Shown piece by piece: positions 61,152-64,000 of a stretch of DNA of 64,000 bases. The translations under genes and the position numbers were made by a program. Position 1 is the stretch's first letter. Each line of letters opens with the position of its first letter. The notes below the pieces were generated by a model. The model had not been told where the DNA came from, did not search any database, and saw only the letters and a program-made list of their open reading frames with translations. Source of the DNA: Clostridium minihomine (GTDB lineage Bacteria > Bacillota > Clostridia > Oscillospirales > Acutalibacteraceae); the NCBI RefSeq assembly GCF_900240385.1, contig NZ_OEQH01000001.1, positions 372,001 to 436,000 of the forward strand, written 5' to 3'.

Positions 61152-61565
61152 GTGAAAAAGTTGGATGAAGATAATCGTCAAATACGTTGGCTTTTGGCGG
61201 CTTCGGCCGTTCTGGGCGCTTTGATTATCGGATACAATGTGCTGTTTGTTCCACAGGTAACCCTTACGACCATTGTTCATACCGATGGTTCCGGGGCCGC
61301 TTCGTCTGATTTAGTGGTTTCTCTTCCCGGGCCGTCGGAGGAAGAATATGAACCGGAGCCGGTAGAAGAAGGCTTGGTTCACTTGAACACAGCGGATGTG
61401 CAGGAGTTGGAAACACTTCCCGGTATCGGCTCGGTAACGGCACAACGCATTGTGGAGCATCGGAATACCTATGGGGAATTTCAAAGTACGGAAGAGCTGA
61501 AGCAGGTTTCGGGCATCGGGGAAAAAACCTTTCAGCAGATTCAGGATTTGATTACAGTGGACTGA
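61152..61565 (+). CDS. ComEA-like helix-hairpin-helix protein
   Basis: A 137-residue protein with one N-terminal membrane helix (LLAASAVLGALIIGYNVLF, about residues 14-32), a short acidic linker and two helix-hairpin-helix motifs (HLNTADVQELETLPGIGSVT and SGIGEKTF). This is the DNA-binding part of the competence receptor ComEA; the SLBB domain of full-length ComEA is missing. It starts at GTG 61152, just 3 nt after the phosphatase gene. Role in DNA uptake is uncertain without comEC nearby. Confidence 0.85.
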   Translation: MKKLDEDNRQIRWLLAASAVLGALIIGYNVLFVPQVTLTTIVHTDGSGAASSDLVVSLPGPSEEEYEPEPVEEGLVHLNTADVQELETLPGIGSVTAQRIVEHRNTYGEFQSTEELKQVSGIGEKTFQQIQDLITVD

Positions 61566-61888
61566 TTAAAAGAACAAAAAAGTTCAGGGTGTTCTTTCAA
61601 TAGAAACCCGACGCAGTCAAAACACAAGCCAAATGGTATTTCATTTGCTTTGAATGGGACACAAAAGCAAGCTAAAATATCGGTTCCTTTTATGAGAAGC
61701 CGGGCGACCTTTCTGAAATTTTCAAAAGGGTTGCCCGGCCTGTATCAACTTTGGGAAAAGAAACAATTTTCTTTTTTCAAAAACAGGAGTGTTTTTGGTG
61801 CAAATCAAGTAAATCTATTTTCGCCTTCCATGTTTCCTCGGCCGGGAAATAACCGGCATGAATGCAGGTTGCTGTAAAAACAATACGG
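61566..61888. other. Intergenic region with a long hairpin
   Basis: GCCGGGC at 61699 and GCCCGGC at 61733-61739 close a long, near-complete hairpin (ACCTTTCTGAAA against TTTTCAAAAGGG). No T-run. No gene seen. Confidence 0.45.
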
Positions 61889-61916
61889 TTGAACGGTTGG
61901 CTTATTATTTTATACT
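61889..61916 (+). promoter_or_regulatory. SigA-type promoter of the DMT gene
   Basis: TTGAAC, 16 nt, TATACT (61911-61916), just upstream of AAAGGATGAGGA and the start codon. Confidence 0.7.
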
Positions 61917-61934
61917 ATTGTTAAAGGATGAGGA

Positions 61935-62369
61935 ATGAATATGTGGCATTATTTGTGGCCCCTTTTTCTGATTGTTTGCTCTAATGTGGTTTATAATCTT
62001 AGCACCAAAAGCACCCCTCAGTCCGCAAGCCCTTTCTTTTCACTTCTCATTACTTATCTGGTGGGGGCGGCCGCTTCGCTGGTTTTGTTCTTTTTTACCA
62101 GTCAGGATCGCAATCTGCTGCAGAACATCGCTAAGATAAACTGGACCAGCGTTCTGCTGGGTTTGGCTGTTGTCGGCTTAGAAACCGGATATCTTTTCCT
62201 TTACCGTGCCGGCTGGAATATCAGCAAGGGCCCGCTGACTGCCAATATCCTGTTGTCCTCCATTTTGCTGATCGTTGGGGCTCTGGTCTTTCATGAAACA
62301 ATTTCTGTCAAACAGCTTTTGGGGGTGGCCGTTTGCTTTGTGGGGTTGGTTTTAATCAGTAGCAAGTAA
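61935..62369 (+). CDS. Half-size EamA/DMT-family transporter
   Basis: A 144-residue membrane protein with about five helices, equal to one EamA repeat. It is thus a half-size member of the drug/metabolite transporter superfamily that would act as a dimer. The last helices (TANILLSSILLIVGALVFHETIS and KQLLGVAVCFVGLVLIS) match the family pattern. No partner gene of similar type is adjacent, so a homodimer is likely. Substrate unknown. Confidence 0.85.
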   Translation: MNMWHYLWPLFLIVCSNVVYNLSTKSTPQSASPFFSLLITYLVGAAASLVLFFFTSQDRNLLQNIAKINWTSVLLGLAVVGLETGYLFLYRAGWNISKGPLTANILLSSILLIVGALVFHETISVKQLLGVAVCFVGLVLISSK

Positions 62370-62454
62370 TCTTATTGAATTGGTGGTTGACGGAAAAACG
62401 GCCATAGAGTACAGGTTCCTTTGCTATCATTTCGATGGAACGGGAGGTAAGTGA

Positions 62455-62943
62455 ATGGATGCCAAACAGAAAGTGTATGAATTGTTGCATGCTTTACAAA
62501 TTCCCTATCGCTCTGAGGAACATCCCGCTGTATTCACCATAGAACAAATGGAAGCATTGCAACTGGATGGCGCAAATAACATCGTGAAAAATTTATTTGT
62601 ACGAGATGATAAAAAGACGAAATTTTTCTTGCTTGTTATGAGCAAAGAAAAAAAGGCAGACTTAAAATCCATACGGCAACAGCTTGGCAGCAGACCCTTG
62701 AGTTTTGCGTCTGAAAATCTATTAATGGAAAAGCTGGGTCTAACCAGCGGTGCGGTTACTCCTTTGGGTATTTTGAATGACGATAGCCGCTGTGTGGAAG
62801 TTGTGCTAGACCAAGATTTAAAAAAGTTGGATGAGATCGGTGTTCATCCCAATGACAATACGGCGACGGTTTGGCTTCGGCTAAGTGATTTGGAAACAGT
62901 GATTCAGAATCATGGCAATCTTTTTTCGTATCTTTTGATGTAA
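62455..62943 (+). CDS. YbaK/ProX-type aminoacyl-tRNA deacylase
   Basis: A 162-residue trans-editing domain protein. It aligns with prolyl-tRNA-editing proteins (PrdX/ProXp-ala): VYELLHALQIPYRSEEHP near the start, the family Lys in IVKNLFVRDDK, then SGAVTPLGILND and a HPNDNTATVW ending. Such enzymes remove wrongly attached Ala from tRNA-Pro. GGGAGG lies 8 nt before the ATG. It is downstream of the transporter gene but probably independent. Confidence 0.9.
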   Translation: MDAKQKVYELLHALQIPYRSEEHPAVFTIEQMEALQLDGANNIVKNLFVRDDKKTKFFLLVMSKEKKADLKSIRQQLGSRPLSFASENLLMEKLGLTSGAVTPLGILNDDSRCVEVVLDQDLKKLDEIGVHPNDNTATVWLRLSDLETVIQNHGNLFSYLLM

Positions 62944-63092
62944 TGCTGTTCCTGTAAGAAGTGTGTTTTTCCATTCGGTTTTCTGAAAATTTAGCGGGAA
63001 AACACCATGTTTTATATACTTAAAGAATAATTTATATAAAATATACTGTTTGTATTTCGGTTTAAGTTGTGATAGCTATAAAAAGAGGATAA

Positions 63093-63125
63093 AAAAAGAA
63101 AGCAGAAAGCTGCTTTCTTTTTTAT
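63093..63125 (-). terminator. Terminator of the phosphofructokinase gene (also rightward)
   Basis: AAAGAAAGCAG pairs with CTGCTTTCTTT around AAAG, with A and T runs on both sides. Confidence 0.85.
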
Positions 63126-63148
63126 CTTCTTTTTTATTTCACACGAAT

Positions 63149-64000
63149 TTAATCGCCAAAACTGATGCCGATATCTCTGGCGGACTGAATGAGCTCACAG
63201 TCGATGGGAACAGCTTTTAATTTTCCGGCCACTTCACTTAAAGGTACGGGAACAATTTTTTGATTTTGCAAAGCGACCATGTAACCAAAACGGCCCTCCT
63301 GAATCAGCCGTGCGGCAGCGGTTCCGAATCGAGTGGAAAGAACACGGTCATATGGGCAGGGGCTGCCGCCTCGCTGAAAGTGACCGGGAATGGTGACCCG
63401 AACCTCGTCGCCGGTTTTGGCACCGATTTCTTTGGCCAGCCGATAAGAAAGGGAGGGTTCGGTCATTTTTGCCCGCTTGGCTTTCAGCTCTTTTTTGGAA
63501 AGCTGGGCTTCTTCTTTTGAAAGAGCACCTTCTGCCACGGCTAAGATAGAAAACTGTTTGCCAGAGCGTTTGCGCAGTTTTAACATGCTGCATATTGAAT
63601 CAATGTCGTAAGGAATTTCGGGAAGCAGAATGGCGTCGGCTCCGCCTGCGACACCGGCGTGCAAGGTAAGCCACCCAACTTTGTGCCCCATCAATTCGAT
63701 AATAAACACACGCCCGTGAGAGGTTGCCGTGCTGTGAATGGCGTCAATTACGGTGGTGGCGGTTTCTACCGCACTGGAAAACCCAAAAGTCATTTCGGTG
63801 TTCCAAAGATCGTTGTCAATGGTTTTGGGCAGGGTAATGACATTAAGCCCTTCTTGACTGAGCAGATTGGCGGTTTTGTGGGTGCCGTTTCCGCCCAAAA
63901 TAACCACGCAGTCCAGCTTCATCCGCTTATAATTTTTCTTCATGCACTCGATTTTATCCGGTTGGTCCCCAGAAGAAAGCCGCATTTCCTTAAAAGGCTG
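63149..64000 (-). CDS. pfkA: 6-phosphofructokinase, partial (5' end beyond the window)
   Basis: Phosphorylates fructose 6-phosphate, with ATP or PPi as donor. About 284 C-terminal residues are present; the frame continues past 64000 (QPFKEMR upstream of the first Met seen). Motifs include GGNGTHKTANLL, the catalytic LPKTIDNDLWNTE, and ELMGHKVGWLTLHAG. GGNGTHK and the Lys of LPKTIDND place it in a group with ATP- and PPi-using members, so the donor is open. It converges on the deacylase gene. Confidence 0.93.
   Translation of the reverse strand, partial: QPFKEMRLSSGDQPDKIECMKKNYKRMKLDCVVILGGNGTHKTANLLSQEGLNVITLPKTIDNDLWNTEMTFGFSSAVETATTVIDAIHSTATSHGRVFIIELMGHKVGWLTLHAGVAGGADAILLPEIPYDIDSICSMLKLRKRSGKQFSILAVAEGALSKEEAQLSKKELKAKRAKMTEPSLSYRLAKEIGAKTGDEVRVTIPGHFQRGGSPCPYDRVLSTRFGTAAARLIQEGRFGYMVALQNQKIVPVPLSEVAGKLKAVPIDCELIQSARDIGISFGD

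Noticed and set aside
61699-61739. Rho-independent terminator after the ComEA-like gene
   Set aside because: The hairpin is long and GC-rich but has no T-run on either side.

Overview
The window looks like a chromosomal segment of an anaerobic, low-to-mid GC Firmicute of class Clostridia, probably of the Oscillospiraceae/Ruminococcaceae type. This is inferred from a tRNA-Trp-type T-box leader, a BadF/HgdC-type activase locus, pyrB-pyrI, a class III fructose bisphosphatase, a SpoVB-type flippase, the miaB-ylbF-mutS-mutL-miaA and sepF-ylmH-divIVA-lspA-rluD gene orders, and frequent TTG starts after strong Shine-Dalgarno sequences. I see no rRNA, tRNA, CRISPR array or intact transposase.

Layout. 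1-5.7 kb: hexuronate catabolism, with a LacI regulator and uxaC leftward and uxaB-uxaA rightward, divergent promoters and matching LacI-type operators. 5.8-7.4 kb: a leader RNA with a terminator, then a 49-codon gamma subunit and the beta subunit of a sodium-pumping decarboxylase, with no alpha subunit. 7.5-13.3 kb: a decayed deoD 5' end, a cyclophilin, exonuclease III, class III fructose bisphosphatase and a beta-CASP nuclease. 13.6-18.6 kb: mscL and a two-gene HgdB-like/BadF-like activase locus. 19.0-22.2 kb: a T-box-controlled TrpXYZ-type ABC transporter. 22.4-26.6 kb: a TetR regulator and a pair of ABC exporters.

26.7-28.9 kb is the accessory part. Two arrays of GC-rich palindromic repeats in opposite orientation bracket a small module: an Xre repressor divergent from a ribbon-helix-helix protein and an unknown 95-residue protein. 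A perfect 17-bp inverted repeat fills the spacers of the two diverging promoters, like a miniature phage-type switch. 29-34.4 kb: gpsA, a MarR regulator, pyrB-pyrI-ppa behind an attenuator-like hairpin, a broken cobS, a YhfC-type membrane protein and a DUF3887 lipoprotein.

34.5-45.1 kb: a DUF4179 anti-sigma candidate with its ECF sigma factor, metY preceded by a 29-codon Cys-rich leader ORF, a CmpB-family membrane protein, a SpoVB-like flippase, prmA, a small membrane protein and a histidine kinase/response regulator pair. 45.5-64 kb: an atypical glycosyltransferase, then housekeeping genes for tRNA modification and mismatch repair (miaB, ylbF, mutS, mutL, miaA), an HlyD-like protein, the division cluster (yggS, sepF, ylmH, divIVA), lspA, rluD, a Cof phosphatase, a ComEA-like protein, a half-size DMT transporter, a YbaK/ProX deacylase and a partial phosphofructokinase running off the right edge.

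The observations I find most worth following are the Cys-rich leader peptide before metY, the Xre double-operator switch inside opposed repeat arrays, the structured leader of the orphan decarboxylase subunits, and two gene remnants (deoD, cobS).
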